In this document: positions 11,158-22,713 of the stretch, in pieces
How the letters are laid out: every line of letters starts with the position of its first letter
How positions within the stretch are numbered: the stretch's first letter is position 1
DNA from: Lanius collurio
Lineage: Eukaryota > Chordata > Aves > Passeriformes > Laniidae
DNA: 64,000 nucleotides
Direction: 5' to 3'
NCBI GenBank assembly: GCA_020086605.1
Contig: JACBWW010000050.1
Location: forward strand, 1,935,145-1,999,144
The notes under the pieces: generated by a model
What the model saw: the letters and a program-made list of their open reading frames with translations, nothing else
What the model was told of the DNA's origin: nothing
Databases searched by the model: none
Made by a program: the position numbers and the translations under genes

Positions 11158-12138
11158 TTTTGGTCAGCAATTGGAGCTCAGGAATCCATCCCAGGAGGCT
11201 GCAGGTGGCCTCCACAAGGAGCAGCTCCTGAAAGGAATGTGGGTACCAGAAGAGGTGTGGCACTGCTGCCCTGAGCCAGCTGTGCATCTGCTGCAAGGAT
11301 GTCTTGGGTCAGGGTAAAATATGGATAAAGAGAGGAAAACTGCTGTGATCTGGCAGAAATGAAGGGCACAAACTCAAAAGCCATATTAAAGCCCAGTGTA
11401 ACCAAGAGTCTGCATCACTTATGGGTGTAAAAAACAATATCTAATCAAGAAAACTTTAAGGATTTAGCACTAAGTCTATAAAAAATTTGAAGATTTACTA
11501 AGGAATAAGGAGTTGACCTCCACATCTGAAAAAAACAAGTATTTTTTTATTTATAAATAAATGTATGCACATATATTTTATGTATTTTTTCCTATAGGTT
11601 TCAGTCTCCAGGATTTTTCATTCCATCACTACAATGATAATTAAAAAAAATATATATTTTTTAATTCTACCACCACATTGTGGTGAAATACATTATTTTA
11701 TGGCACCTTACTATAATAGATGAAGAAATCTGTGTTTCTACACCCCGACCCACTGCAGCAGGATTTTCAATCAGATTTGACTAATGTGGTACTTCACATC
11801 AGGAAAACTGAAGCCCTGCAGTCCATCTGGATCACAGATTTCTGGACACGTATCATCTTCCTGAAGCTGATTGAAAACATGGAAGCTGTAGCAATGTCAT
11901 CATTACTAATGAGAATGTTCATAGTCATTAATTAATTTTATTATTAATTATATATAATTATAAATACCCATTAATTTCTATGTTGATTTGCTGTAGATTT
12001 GGGTTTCCTCCTTCTTGAACTCGGTTTTAGCACCAGAAGATGGTTGGTAGGAAGTTCAGAATAAATTTTGTGTGCTGAGGGGATTTATTTGAGTCTGGTG
12101 GTGGTGAAGAAGTTCTTGATGTCCTTACAGAGCCCCTG
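11158..12138. other. Unique AT-rich DNA, no feature seen
   Basis: Unique sequence that is very AT-rich at 11520-11980, where 'attaattttattattaatta' and an AT repeat occur. No gene or repeat family recognised. Confidence 0.5.
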
Positions 12139-12215
12139 AACCCCAGACTGGCTTGGGCTGGAAGGGACCTTAGGGATCATCCATTCCACCCCTGCCACGG
12201 GCAGGGAATCCTTCA
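12139..12215 (-). repeat. CR1 LINE 3' fragment, reverse orientation
   Basis: Contains 'ggcttgggctggaagggacc' followed by 'accctagggatcatccatt'-like and 'acccctgccacgggcaggg' blocks. It corresponds to the last 80 bases of CR1 read backwards, and the 5' side is lost. Confidence 0.8.
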
Positions 12216-14279
12216 ATCAGCCCTGGGACAAACAGGGACTGCACACAAAGGTGTTCCAGCCCAGGAGTCCCAGCTGGTTTATTGAAGTGTTAAACACCAG
12301 GAATGCCAGAATGTCTCCTGGAAGCCATGTGGAACTGGCAGGTGGTGTCAAAGACTGGTGAGTAACCAGTAACCTCTATTTTGTGAATTCTGCTCAACAT
12401 CAGCCTAAAAGGGCTGGGATCCTCCCCTCTCTGTCTCTGTTTGGGTGTGAAATGTGTTATTTGTCAGTGACTGCCTGTCCCCAGTCCTTGGGGACTGACG
12501 GATGAACAAGTCCCAGGTTTGGGAAATAAAAAGAGGAAGATACGTTGTACAGAAATTACAGGGAATTGTGGATAAATTTGATGTTTTACCAAGGCAGGAA
12601 GGTGATTATTTGATGTTGTTGTTAAATTGGTTTGTCCATTGATTTGTTGTTCATTTATAACTTCAGCAGCTGATGTGTGGGGTATGGCTGGTGCTACTTT
12701 TGAGTCTCATTAACAAACTGCAATTAAAAGCTTGCCTGCTTTAACTCCTTCTTTCCCAGCTGGCATTCCCTGACACCAAGGAGCTCCCAGAGTGAATAAA
12801 AGCAGCTTTACAGTCCATTGTTTGCAAAGTGACACCTCTGCTGACTGGGGCCTGCATTGGAACCCAGCTGCTCCTCTGAGTTCTTTTCCTCCTCCTCCTG
12901 TTTTCTGAAGGGGTGCCAGAATTTTGGTGGCCCATGGTGCCAGCAGCAATGGATTGGCCAGGGTGGAAGCTGATCAGCTCCTCAGAAAAAAAAAAAATTA
13001 AAAATATACTTGTCAGAGTGATGAAAGGAAATATTTTTTCCAAGCTTTTTGACATCCTGGGTACCCTCTTGGTTTCTAATCCCACTGAAATCAAGTGGAG
13101 TCACATACTTAGGAAAGTTTTAAATCTCAAGGGTGCTTTTCATGCCCTGGATTTGTTCAAACAAAGCTGTGTTTCCCTTGAACAGCGTGTCCACTTCCCT
13201 GGATTTCCTCCCTCGTGCTTTCTCAGAGGCCCAGGAAGGAGAAGCAGTGTTTGGTGTGATTCTTTCCCTGCACCGTTCTGCGTCTTGTTCCTGGCTGGAG
13301 TTTCTGCCAGCGGGGCTCAAAGGCTTCATTCCGGCTTGAAACGCGGAGCCTGCTGGACTCCTGACCCGGGCTGATTTAACAAGGGTCATTATTATTCCCC
13401 GGGCAGGCATAATTGCAGCTCCATCCCAGGCACAAAGCCCTGCAGTTTGTAGCCCATCCAAGGAATGTGTTCTGCCCTCCTTGCCCGAAGGATGTGAAGT
13501 GAGCAATTCCTTCCTTCCTGCGGGAGCAAGGAGTGAAACCCGGAAAAAATAATTACCTGCGTGAAATATGAAGTGTCTTCCCTATTCTGAGCTTTACAAG
13601 CATTTCTGAGTGTTCCTCCTTTATAAGATGCCTTTCTGAAAGCTTTTAATGAAGGCAGGATGAAAGCCAGTGGAGTAGTAGCTGAATGCTGCTTTTTTTC
13701 CTGGTTTAAAATAGACATTCATTTTCTTTTTTACCTCTCGCTCATGTCCATACATCATTTTGCCTCGCTCCTTGAAACGCACAACTCTGGAAAGCGTTCT
13801 CATTACTTTTACCTTCCTATCACACAATTCCAAGATCCGTTGTATCAGAGATGCTTACATAAAAAGGCAAATTAAAATTGAATTGCAGTAAAGCTCCTAA
13901 GAGAATTCCGTGCACTTCAAAGAGTTTACAACTAAATGCATGATGCGGTGGGAATGGACAATTAAGTGCAGGGAATCAGCATTAATGTGCTGGTCTGTGT
14001 TAAGTGGTGAATATGTGATTATTTGGATTTCATTTGGGAGCTCCAATTGCAAATAATAGTGCTGGGTCATATATGTTCAAATGTGTGGAAAATCTGCTTT
14101 CCTGCAAGGTGCAGTGGAGGAATTGTTTCCTGATATACACACTAAAGGATTGTTTGGAAATAACTCCCCAGCCAACCACTATTTTTATGTATCTTCATGT
14201 TTTCACATCTCTTTTGGAAGAATTTCATAACTGGGGGTTAATTAATTGCTGCTGTTCACAGGAAGTGGGGTGGGTGAGG
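12216..14279. other. Unique DNA, no gene supported
   Basis: Mixed unique sequence. A mildly CpG-bearing segment lies at about 13190-13540. The 153-codon frame 12913-13374 and the antisense 128-codon frame 13120-13506 show no domain and no coding-like features. The interval 13620-14010 is AT-rich and not repeat-like. Confidence 0.5.
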
Positions 14280-14475
14280 TGGCACTGAGGTAGGGGTTGG
14301 TCTCTTTGCCCAGGGAACGAGTGACAGGGTGAAAGGAAACGGCCTCAAGTTGTGCCAGGGGAGATTTAGGTTGGATATTTGGGAAATTTTCTTCATGGAA
14401 AAGGTGGTCAGGCAGTGGAACAGGATGTCTGGGTCAATAGTGGAGTCACCATCCCTGGAAATGTTCACAAAGAGA
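14280..14475 (+). repeat. CR1 LINE internal fragment
   Basis: Sense-orientation CR1 3' UTR segment: 'ggttggtctctttgcccag', 'cggcctcaagttgtgccag', 'atttaggttggatatttgg', 'tggagtcaccatccctgga'. It lacks both the 5' part and the terminal octamers, so it is truncated or deleted at both ends. Confidence 0.88.
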
Positions 14476-15234
14476 AAGAATTTAGGCAAAAAACTGCCTG
14501 GCCATCTATCAGCATAAAATTTTATTATTATTGCTCTTATTAATAAGAATAATGATGTTTTAAAAGAGGTGGATGTTACCATTTCAGTCATTCTACCACA
14601 GTCTTTGTCTAAGCAGTGGAAATTAATACAGCTGGACTTTGCCCAAAAATAATAATCTGGCAGTTCCTGGATTTAGTGATTCTTTTGGAACAAATCCTCA
14701 TTTTTAAAGTCAGAACAGAAGGCGGTTTGGTGAGTTAGTCAGGCTGTAATCTCTATCCCAGAGGGATGTGCAGTTCAGAAAGGCCGGGTGGGGAACACTG
14801 CTGCCTTTCCAGAGGTTCCCACTGAGCATAGCAGCAGTAATTATCCTCGGGATATCGATGCCCATCTCAAGTGCACCAATTAGTGACACTTGAGCCTGAA
14901 AGGAGGTGAAATTCCTTCCTGGCAAAGGGTACTGTTGCCAGACAAAAGGAAACTGTTTGTGTTTCCTTGGGTAATTAAGATCCTTATCCATGTTTGAAGC
15001 CCTCACCTACAGCTACTTCGGTGTGCTTGGCAAAGGGAAAATGCAGCTTCTCCATTTGCTCTTTGCCCTGAGATAAATGTCCCTGATATGAAATTCGGGG
15101 CACTGAGCACGTGTTTGGAGACTGAGCTCGGGAGGGAATCAGAACGTCCTTTGTGGAGGTACCTCTGAAGGTGTCGCTACATTTTCCATCTGGGGCTGGA
15201 GATCAGATACGATGCTGAGATTTTTAGAGACTGT
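14476..15234. other. Unique DNA, no feature seen
   Basis: Non-repetitive sequence without recognisable genes. Confidence 0.5.
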
Positions 15235-15272
15235 TAGAATAAAACAGCATCACAGATGGCTTGGGTTCAAGG
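15235..15272 (-). repeat. CR1 LINE, outer part interrupted by an LTR
   Basis: 'Agaataaaacagcatcacag' then 'atggcttgggttcaagg' is the reverse-complemented CR1 3' tip. It breaks off in the 'ttgggttggaagggacc' block and resumes at 15911 after the inserted LTR. Its last six bases are the left copy of the LTR target duplication. Confidence 0.8.
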
Positions 15273-15910
15273 TGAAATAGAGATTTTTGGAGTTCACCTG
15301 AATTAACAAAATAAATTAAAACATTTAAATTTTAGGTTGTAGAATTATGTGTTGAATTTTAACCTTTTACTTGTAAAACCTCTGCAATGGTACAAAGGGC
15401 ATAAGAAAATGCAAATCCCTAAAGCTTCTTGCATAAAGGACAATGCCAGAGAAGACCAAGGAATGCAAAGAACCCAGATAAAGGAGCTCCTCTGTCGCCA
15501 AGCTTACCAAGACTGACAGACTTACTCAGATAAGCACCAAAGGACCAACAGCACATGCATGGAGGAGAAAAGTTCAAGAGTTCAAACAGGAGGAAGACCA
15601 CGATCTTCAGCCTCAGAGACCACCAAGAGACCCCCATGCGACCACCACAGCAAACCACGCATGCCCAGAAGGGCGGAGACCTATTTAGCATGAGAGGTGA
15701 AGACAGGCGGGGCCAAGGGTTGAATATGCATAGAAAAGTTGTGTAATGTATTGCATATGGAACACCTTTGTGAATAAAGATGTGGGTCAGACTGAGGCTC
15801 GGGGCACAAGTTTTTGGAGAGCTCTCTCGCTTGTGCCGGGCGCTGACATACATACCCACTTCATAACTACATCGAGTTGTGGAGTCTAATTATTTATTCC
15901 GCGTATCGCA
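15273..15910 (+). mobile_element. Solo LTR (ERVK-like) nested inside a CR1 copy
   Basis: About 638 bp with TG at its left end and CA at its right end ('ccgcgtatcgca'). It is flanked by TCAAGG (15267-15272) and TCAAAG (15911-15916), a 6-bp target duplication with one substitution. Removing the insert and one repeat restores the CR1 order 'ttgggt-tcaaag-ggacctt', which supports both boundaries independently. AATAAA at 15773-15778 precedes a GC-richer R/U5-like segment ending in 'gagttgtggagtctaatta', familiar from avian class II LTRs. A 6-bp duplication fits the ERVK class. The 5' end is AT-rich and I do not recognise it, so the left boundary relies on the duplication. The 146-codon antisense frame within it is not a gene. 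Confidence 0.82.
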
Positions 15911-16087
15911 TCAAAGGGACCTTGAAGATCAATCCATCCCACCCCTGCCATGGGCAGGGACACCTTCCACCGGCCCAGGATGCTTCAAGCCCCATCCAAC
16001 CTGGTCTTGGACACTTCCAGGGATCCAGGGGCAGCCCCAGCTGCTCTGGGCACCCTGTGCCAGGGCCTGCCCATCCCCTGACACCAC
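15911..16087 (-). repeat. CR1 LINE, inner part after the nested LTR
   Basis: Continues the CR1 interrupted at 15272: 'gggaccttgaagatcaatcc', 'cctgccatgggcagggacac', 'ccagggatccaggggcagcc', 'ctctgggcaccctgtgccag'. It ends abruptly near 'cctgcccatcccctgacacc', where a CR1 tip in the opposite orientation begins. Confidence 0.92.
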
Positions 16088-16118
16088 ATTCCAAACCATT
16101 CTATGATTCTGTGATTTT
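16088..16118 (+). repeat. CR1 LINE 3' tip facing the preceding copy
   Basis: 'Attccaaaccattctatga' then 'ttctgtgatttt' is the sense-strand terminus of a CR1 element. Only the last 30 bases are present, abutting the 5' break of the reverse-oriented copy. Confidence 0.8.
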
Positions 16119-19100
16119 GGGGATCTGGGAAAATTCAGAAAAAAATCTGGAAATATATATAGAATATATATAGAAAGCATCAAAAATAACATCAGCCGTT
16201 AAGTCAATGAGCTATTTAACTCAGCTAATTAATGTAATGATTTTTAAAGTGCTGCCATGTGACACAGAGCCTTGGAAGAGTCCTTCCTTTCAGAATACCA
16301 GCAAAAGAGCATCCTGCAGGAGAAAGGAAGGAGTTCCCCAGGCCCTAAGGAGCTGTTTTGTAATTGGCAAAAATAAACATAGAAGACATTTCCTGACGGA
16401 AGGAAGGGAATGCAAAGCACCCCTAGTCCTGTCCAGCCTGACAAATCACAGCAGGGAAAGGGCAGGACAGGAACAAGGGATTTTCCACCTTCTCGGTTAA
16501 GAACCTTAAACATTTCTATTTGCAGCCCTTCTCTCCAAACCCCACTACACGAGGCAGATTTAGTGCCAACAGTTTGGTTTGGTTTCTCTGATGGCAAAGA
16601 AGAAAAATCTGTAGAACAGAACCAAAGAAACCCTTCCTGTCTTTGCATGTGAGGTGTATTTCTTCCACATCAGCTGCACGGGCACTTGTACAACAAATCC
16701 GTGGAAAATTGAACAATGAGCTCTGGGAATGAGGTACAACAAACATGTAGGTGACACACCAGTAAGAGCTTGTTAAAATTTACCACCGCAAATCAGTAAT
16801 ACACAAATTTCCAGGGAACAAATCCTGTCTCTGCAGGGCTGCCTTTGAAGTCCTTACAGGGAGCTCAGTTCTGGCTGTGCTCCAGGGGGCCTCAGCTCCC
16901 ATTAACTCTCGGTGAGGGGCAGATTTCCCTGCAGCTCCCTCTGCTTCTCTCTCAGGTGCAGATCTCCTGCCCTCCCCTGTGCCCCCCTCCACCCACACCT
17001 TGCCCAGCAGAACAGGGTCGGGACAGGGAATTTCCTGTCCATGCAGGCTGGAATCCCGATCCAAGTGAATCAGAAAATTGCCTCTACACGGCTCAGTAAT
17101 GAGATAATTTGAATTCTAGTCTAATAGTAAGCCTTTGAAACAGTGCAAGATGGAGTTAAATTGGGATATATTCTGGATTCTTTCTTATCCTTTATGTTTT
17201 CTCTTGACATCTACCAACTTAATTTTTCTTTCCTTAAAAAATAGAAAGGAAAAAAAAACCCTGAATATGCCACAATTTCTCCTATATCTTTGTTATGCTT
17301 TGTATGGTGCCACAGTAGGAAGGAAAGGTTCTTTCTTTCACATTAATGGCAGTTTCTCCCAGTTGCAAGTGGAATTTAAAAGATTCATGTTCTTTTTCTG
17401 TATTATTTTGGTGATGACGATGCTGAGAGGGCTGTTGTTTGTTTGTTTGTTTGTTTTTTTTTTTAATTTGCTTCACACTCCAAATATTCAATACATTCAG
17501 GTTTCCATCCTAGGGTTTTTATTTTGTATTTACTGCCACATACATGTCACTGTGGGAAAGAGGAATGTGACTTATAAGGCTAAACTGTGAATTATAACTC
17601 ATTATTGTGGAAACAGAGATGTCTTGCATCTCTAGGAAAATGGGGAAGGAGGCAGAAAAAGGGGAAAAATAAAATAAAGCATTTTGAATTTTTCACCATT
17701 TTTTTGTTATCCCTGTGTAAACTGTCAGCTCTTCTTGTGGGTTTAACGATTGTGCCTTACCTCTGAGTGCCAAGAAAACTTTCTTTTGGCTTGCTTGCCC
17801 TCCTTAAACATTTCCAGACTGGGAAAAGTTGCCTTTATGACAATACTTTGCTTTATGGCAACAAGATCATTACACTTTGATGTTGCTGCAGTAAAATTAG
17901 AGGATGTGATGAAGTTAAGTGCAGAAAATGTTACCAAAGCTGCGTTAAAAAGGTCATAAAAAACTGTCTTAATAGACAATTTACTGGAAACTTGAGGAGT
18001 GGGAGAAGCAATGGAAAATATGTTTTCCTTTTGGCTTACATGATCTAATTTCTCAAAACTGGATCATATTTCTAACAGCACAACCCCCATGCTTTTTACA
18101 GCATTACTTTTCCCAAGTCTCCCTCTAAACATGTTAAAATCTGTAAAATCCTTGATTTCACTCCAGTCCAGAGCTGGAATGTTACCTGCAAAGTTTTGAG
18201 TGTTCAGATCCCACTATTTGAGAATGACAAATGGATGAATTTAATCCATCCTTCCTAAACCACACTTATGGTATGGGCAATTAAAAATAAAAAGGGAAAC
18301 TCATCTAAAAAGTTCTTAGTAAATGGCATCTGGGAATCAGATCCCCTCTTAAAAAAACAAACAAATTTCAAAATAAACTCCATTTTAACAACCTATCCAT
18401 GGCATTTGCCATATTTATCTGGAGAGTAGATCCATTCAAGTATCTCTAATTCCAGTTCTAAATCTTCTGGTGATGGATCTGCTGCATCTTTGGAACTCTG
18501 TCACTTGAGCTGCCCTATTTTGAGGAAAGACTCTTGCACAACTGCCTGTTTTTACATCTGGCCCAGGCAGAGAAGAAAAAAATACAACAAAAATAAGAGG
18601 AAAAGATTAAAATGGAACTCCCTACTTGTTCAGCTTGGTGGTTTTGGTCTGAAAAGCTGCAGATTCACAAGACAAGAAATAGCTAGAATGTCCCTCAGAC
18701 AGACATACCTGGATTTATTCTGTATTTAGTTTGGGGTTTGGAGTCAATGTCACTATCAGTCCTTGAAGATTTAATTTATTCATTTCACAGCAATTTTTTT
18801 AGCAAATAATATGAATAGAAGGAGGAAGGGAATGATATTAACACTGAGTGCTGGAGCCTGCTTCAGTGTATTCCATTCATCTGATATTTAGGGAACATTT
18901 CCATGGAGGATTTTAACCAGATTTGATAAAAAATGGGTTTGCATCCTCAGTATCATTCAGGAGAACATGTACAAAAATGTACTGAGTTTAGAGTTGAAAT
19001 TTTGGGTTCTGTCTCCACATTTATTGATCCCTCCTAAGTTTCTCCCTTACATGTCTCATCTAATTCCATGAGATCCTTCTGGGAACATTTCTGTTTGACT

Positions 19101-19908
19101 TCCAGCTGGGAGCAGGCACCGTGTGGCTGCTGAGCTGACACTCCCAGCTCAATAATTAAAGCAGTGTCCATTAAAGACCTGCAGGCTCGGGACACCTTTC
19201 CCAGTCATGACAGTCAATCATTCCTGAGGGCAGCTCAGCCTTTCCTGCATTTACTTTTCTGCAGATTAACATCTGCCCATAAAAAAGGCATTTCTGTCAG
19301 AGCTCAGCTGAGATGCTTTCTTATGGAGCTGGAGATGATTGAGAGCTCTGCATGCCAATGTTAAATGAAGTTTCCAGGAAAAATGATTTTCCTATTTCTT
19401 TAGCCCAAATCAGAATCTTTTTAAATCCATGGGTGTGCATTCAGTGGTGATGCAAAGATTGGGCTGTGGCACCAGACTTCTTGGAGTGCTCACTTATTTC
19501 CTTCCAATTGCAACCAAACAAACACTTTGAGACTTGAGGAACTAAATACTTTTTTACTACTGCAAAAATGAGATTTAGTTAATTTGAGGAAGTTCCTGGA
19601 GCATTTTATGTGAAGTTGCTTTGGGGAAAAAAATCTGGTTCTGAATATGTTTTTTTATTTTATCTTTTCATTCTCTGAAATTTTGGTGAAAAATGGGAAT
19701 TAGAAACCCTCCCTCTCCCAGAGAAGAGAAAGTAGAGAAAAAAATTAGGTCATTTCTGCAATGAGATTCTTGAACTTTTTAAAACTTTTCTGCTCTTGCT
19801 GTAATGTTTTTATTTGGTGGTGATATGGATTGGAATGGCCAAATCCACCCCTGCTTTTTCCCTCTCCTTGTCTCACACTGGCCTGGCTTCTGGAGGAGTT
19901 CCCTCACA
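16119..19908. other. Unique DNA, no gene supported
   Basis: Non-repetitive, mostly AT-rich sequence. The hydrophobic 151-codon frame 17135-17590 runs through a GTTT repeat and T-rich DNA and is considered accidental. No RNA gene or mobile element seen. Confidence 0.5.
17435..17464. repeat. (GTTT)n and T-run microsatellite
   Basis: About five GTTT units followed by a run of T. Confidence 0.9.
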
Positions 19909-20207
19909 GGAGGGTGGGACCAGGTGGGAGTCGGGCTCTTCTCCCAGGGAACAAGGGATAGAACAATAGCAAACAGCCTCAAGTTATGCAGGAGAAGTTT
20001 AGATTGGGTATTAGGGACACATTTTTTTCATGGAAAGCCCCAGAACAGGCTGCCTGAGGCAGTGATGGAGTCAGCACACCTGGGAGTGTTCAAAAACCAC
20101 ATGGATGTGGCACTTGGGGACACAGGTTGGTGGTGAGCCCAGTGGTGCTGGGGTGATGATATTAAAGGTCATTTCCAAGGTTAGTAATTCTATGATTCTG
20201 TGGTTCC
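19909..20207 (+). repeat. CR1 LINE copy with 3' end
   Basis: Sense CR1 3' region. It starts near 'aggagggtgggaccaggtgg' and passes 'gggctcttctcccagggaac', 'agcctcaagttatgcaggag' and 'tgatggagtcagcacacctg'. It ends 'taattctatgattctgtgg'. It is diverged and carries small indels, including a T-run near 20020. Confidence 0.9.
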
Positions 20208-20639
20208 ATACTTATTTCTCTGGGAATAAGGACACCACCATTCTTTCTTTCATAGAAGTTACCTAAAGGCTTGATGGAGACTGGGATTATCTTTCCAAGC
20301 TCACTCTCTCTTCATTGGGCAGGTTCCTCTTCCTAAAAACATTGCTACTGAATACAAAACAGTATCAGTCTCTTTCAGATGTTGCAGCAGAAGATATGAA
20401 TGAAGAAGAGAATGAAGAAAGCAAATTAACCTTGGCTAGGGATGGATCTCCTTTCTCTCACAGCCACTTGGTGCTCCTCAGGGAGGGATCATTTCACCCA
20501 ATTGCTCTCAAAAAAGGCCACATGAATTGAGGTGTCAAGGTGCTTCCTGCTGAGGTGTCCTGGAAAGGCGGGGATGAAAATGGATTTGAGACACAATTCC
20601 AGGCGAAATGAAACCTAAACCACCTAGAATATGTTTAAT
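20208..20639. other. Unique DNA, no feature seen
   Basis: Unique sequence containing a 71-codon acidic frame (20315-20530) without recognisable homology; not supported as an exon. Confidence 0.5.
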
Positions 20640-21060
20640 GTGTTTGTTTGCCGTGGTGCTTTCCCCCCGCCCTGCCCAGGCCGCTCTGCCATCTGAGAAA
20701 TGCTCCTTCGGCCTCGGCCTTGCAAACAGCCCCGGGGCTCAGCTCTTCCCGAGCTTATCACAAACCCTCTCTGCTCCCAGCAGCTGCTGCTGTCTAACGA
20801 GCTCCTCTTCTCCTTAGGAATGGCCTTGGAAAATGTTTTTCTTGCCTGGGCAGCATAACATTGCTGTTCTCACACTTCCAAAGAGAGCGCCGGCCCAGAC
20901 TGCGGCCAGGACGAAGCACGGCCATGAGCAAAGCCCCTCTCTCGGGGCCCCTCAGCACCGGTCCAAAAGGGGGCCCTTGGAGCTCTCCTGGGCCGCCGGG
21001 GCTGTGACCAGAACCTCCCTCTGAGGGGGCCTCTCAGAGCCAGGAGCTCTCACGTTTGCT
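20640..21060. other. GC- and CpG-rich block
   Basis: Composition rises sharply, with CpG-containing strings such as 'tccttcggcctcggccttgc', 'gagcgccggcccag' and 'ctgggccgccgggg'. It directly precedes the probable LTR at 21066. It could be a host CpG island or enhancer, or the LTR could really begin further left and include it. No coding frame is convincing. Confidence 0.4.
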
Positions 21061-21300
21061 GTGCTTGGAGCATCCCCGACAGCGACGAGTCCTGGGCCCA
21101 GCCCTCACTCCTCGAGGCCTGGCCCTTCGGCCGGCGGGAGACGCAAAAACATCCAAAGGGAGCTTTTCACTGAGCTCTGGGCAGTTGTTCACAGGGGCCC
21201 TGCTGGCACTGACTGCGGGGGTCTGTGTGCGTGCACACGTGCGTGTGCTGCAGCAAATCTGGGAGAAACGCTGCTCTCTCAGGTGTTTAAGGACCGTGGA

Positions 21301-21645
21301 TATCTAAGTAAGTTAGGCCTGTAAGGAAGGTGAAGCTATACATTTACTTAAATGCTGCTAAGTGTTGTTCTTTTGCTAAGTTGCTAAGTTTGACCTAAGT
21401 TATAAGCTTATTTAAGTGTTGCTAAGTGATGTTCTTTGCTAAGTTGTTAAGTAAAACTTTGAAGTTTTAAGTTAGGTTCCATGCTGTTAAGTGTTATTCC
21501 TCTGTTAAATTGTTAGCATTAAGCTATAATTTAAGTGTAAGGTTTAAGTTAAGTGAGATGTAAGTTAAGTGTTGTTCCTTAGTTACATTGTTAGGTTTAA
21601 GGTATAAGTTGAAGTACTGTTAAGTTTGAGTGCTGTTAAGCTTTT
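21301..21645. repeat. Degenerate TAAGTT-type tandem repeat
   Basis: More than twenty occurrences of TAAGT, GTTAAG or close variants spaced irregularly by 10-25 bases, often as 'ttaagtgttgttc'. Strong strand asymmetry (T/G/A rich, C poor) suggests expansion of a short unit followed by decay. It lies within the probable LTR. Confidence 0.8.
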
Positions 21646-21692
21646 GGGCTGTGTTCCGTTTTATCCTTGCCCTCACTGTCCTTCATCACACA

Positions 21693-21694
<2 letters not shown>

Positions 21695-21728
<34 letters not shown>
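21695..21728. repeat. (CA)n microsatellite
   Basis: 17 uninterrupted CA units, preceded by an imperfect 'cacacact' segment. Confidence 0.95.
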
Positions 21729-21730
<2 letters not shown>

Positions 21731-22054
21731 TAGTTCTTAGTTCATTTCTCTTTTGATTACCTGGATTTTATTTAGTTTTGTTGTTGCTTGCTTTTCCTTG
21801 TTGTGCTTTAACTGTCCTGTAAGTGGAGAGTGAATCTTGCTGAAGAATTTGTCGTGCTTTCTCTTAATATTAAATCTGGTTTTTGCTCACACCTTTGCCA
21901 ATGATTTTTTAAGCAATCTCAAACACTTGTTTGTAACAGTGCTGCACAACATCATCTTGTAGCCCCCAAATCTTTAAAGTGCTTGCTAAAGATCTCTTGT
22001 TGAAATACTTTCAGTCTCATCTGTTAATAAAGGAGCTGTCTGTGCTGATGGTAG

Positions 22055-22290
22055 GAGGAATTCCTTCCCAATAACTCATCCAACCCTGCCCATCTAACCT
22101 TGCCCCTTGTCTGTGATTCCTTGGAAATTGTCTCTCTCCGTGTTTCCTCTTGGCCCTGGAAGGCCACAGTGAGATCACACCAAAGCTTCTCTTCTCCAGG
22201 CTGCACAATTCCAACTCTCCCAGCCTTTGCTCACAGCAGAGCTGCTCAGCCCCTCTGATCATCCTGGTGCCTCCTGTGGACTCTCCAACT
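22055..22290 (-). repeat. CR1 LINE internal fragment, reverse orientation
   Basis: Antisense CR1 blocks: 'ggaattccttcccaataac', 'aaggccacagtgagatcaca', 'aagcttctcttctccaggct', 'cagagctgctcagcccctct'. The 3' tip is missing on the left. Confidence 0.88.
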
Positions 22291-22627
22291 GCACTATTTT
22301 GGAGAACACCACAACTAATACTTTAATTAGACCTCATTAGTTTCATTATCTGGCTGTTTCTGGAGGTGCCTTGGATGTGCCAGAGGGAAATGAAGAGAGA
22401 AAAAGTAAAAAACTCAAATATATAAGTGTGCATGGACAACAATGTGGTCAGGACAAGATTAGGTGAGAAGGCTGGAGAGAAGAACCGTGGATTAATTTGA
22501 AATGCATTTTTTCCTAGACTGGAAGACAATGAATCTTGTATGAATATTGCTGTTAAATAGTATGCCTTTTGCTACTTCTCCATTGATAAAATACTGATAC
22601 TGATCATTATGCTTTATAAAATCTCCT

Positions 22628-22713
22628 GCAATCTACTACTGCTATATAAATTCCCATATCTGTACGGAGATATGCACATCTTTAAAGATTGTAAATGAGC
22701 ACGGCAGTAGATT
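22628..22713. other. Imperfect inverted repeat in AT-rich block
   Basis: 'Caatctactactgc' near 22629 pairs with 'gcagtagattg' near 22703, the reverse complement except for a two-base insertion. The 60 bases between could form a long-loop hairpin. It may be coincidental. Confidence 0.4.

Larger units (their letters stand above)
21066..21938 (+). mobile_element. Probable solo LTR with internal tandem repeats
   Basis: An 873-bp candidate LTR with TG at its left and CA at its right (ending 'cttgtttgtaaca'). It is flanked by a perfect 5-bp repeat GTGCT at 21061-21065 and 21939-21943. From left to right it has a GC-rich U3-like part, a degenerate TAAGTT/GTTAAG tandem region, a CA microsatellite, and a T-rich part with ATTAAA at 21869-21874 placed suitably for a poly(A) signal. 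A 5-bp duplication suggests ERVL. Beyond TG/CA the termini share little inverted symmetry, and the left flank has similar GC content, so the left boundary is less certain than for the other LTRs here. Confidence 0.5.

Noticed and set aside
17135..17590. 151-codon hydrophobic frame resembling a membrane protein
   Set aside because: Runs through T-rich DNA and a GTTT microsatellite; the hydrophobicity follows from T-rich codons, and no family resemblance is seen.
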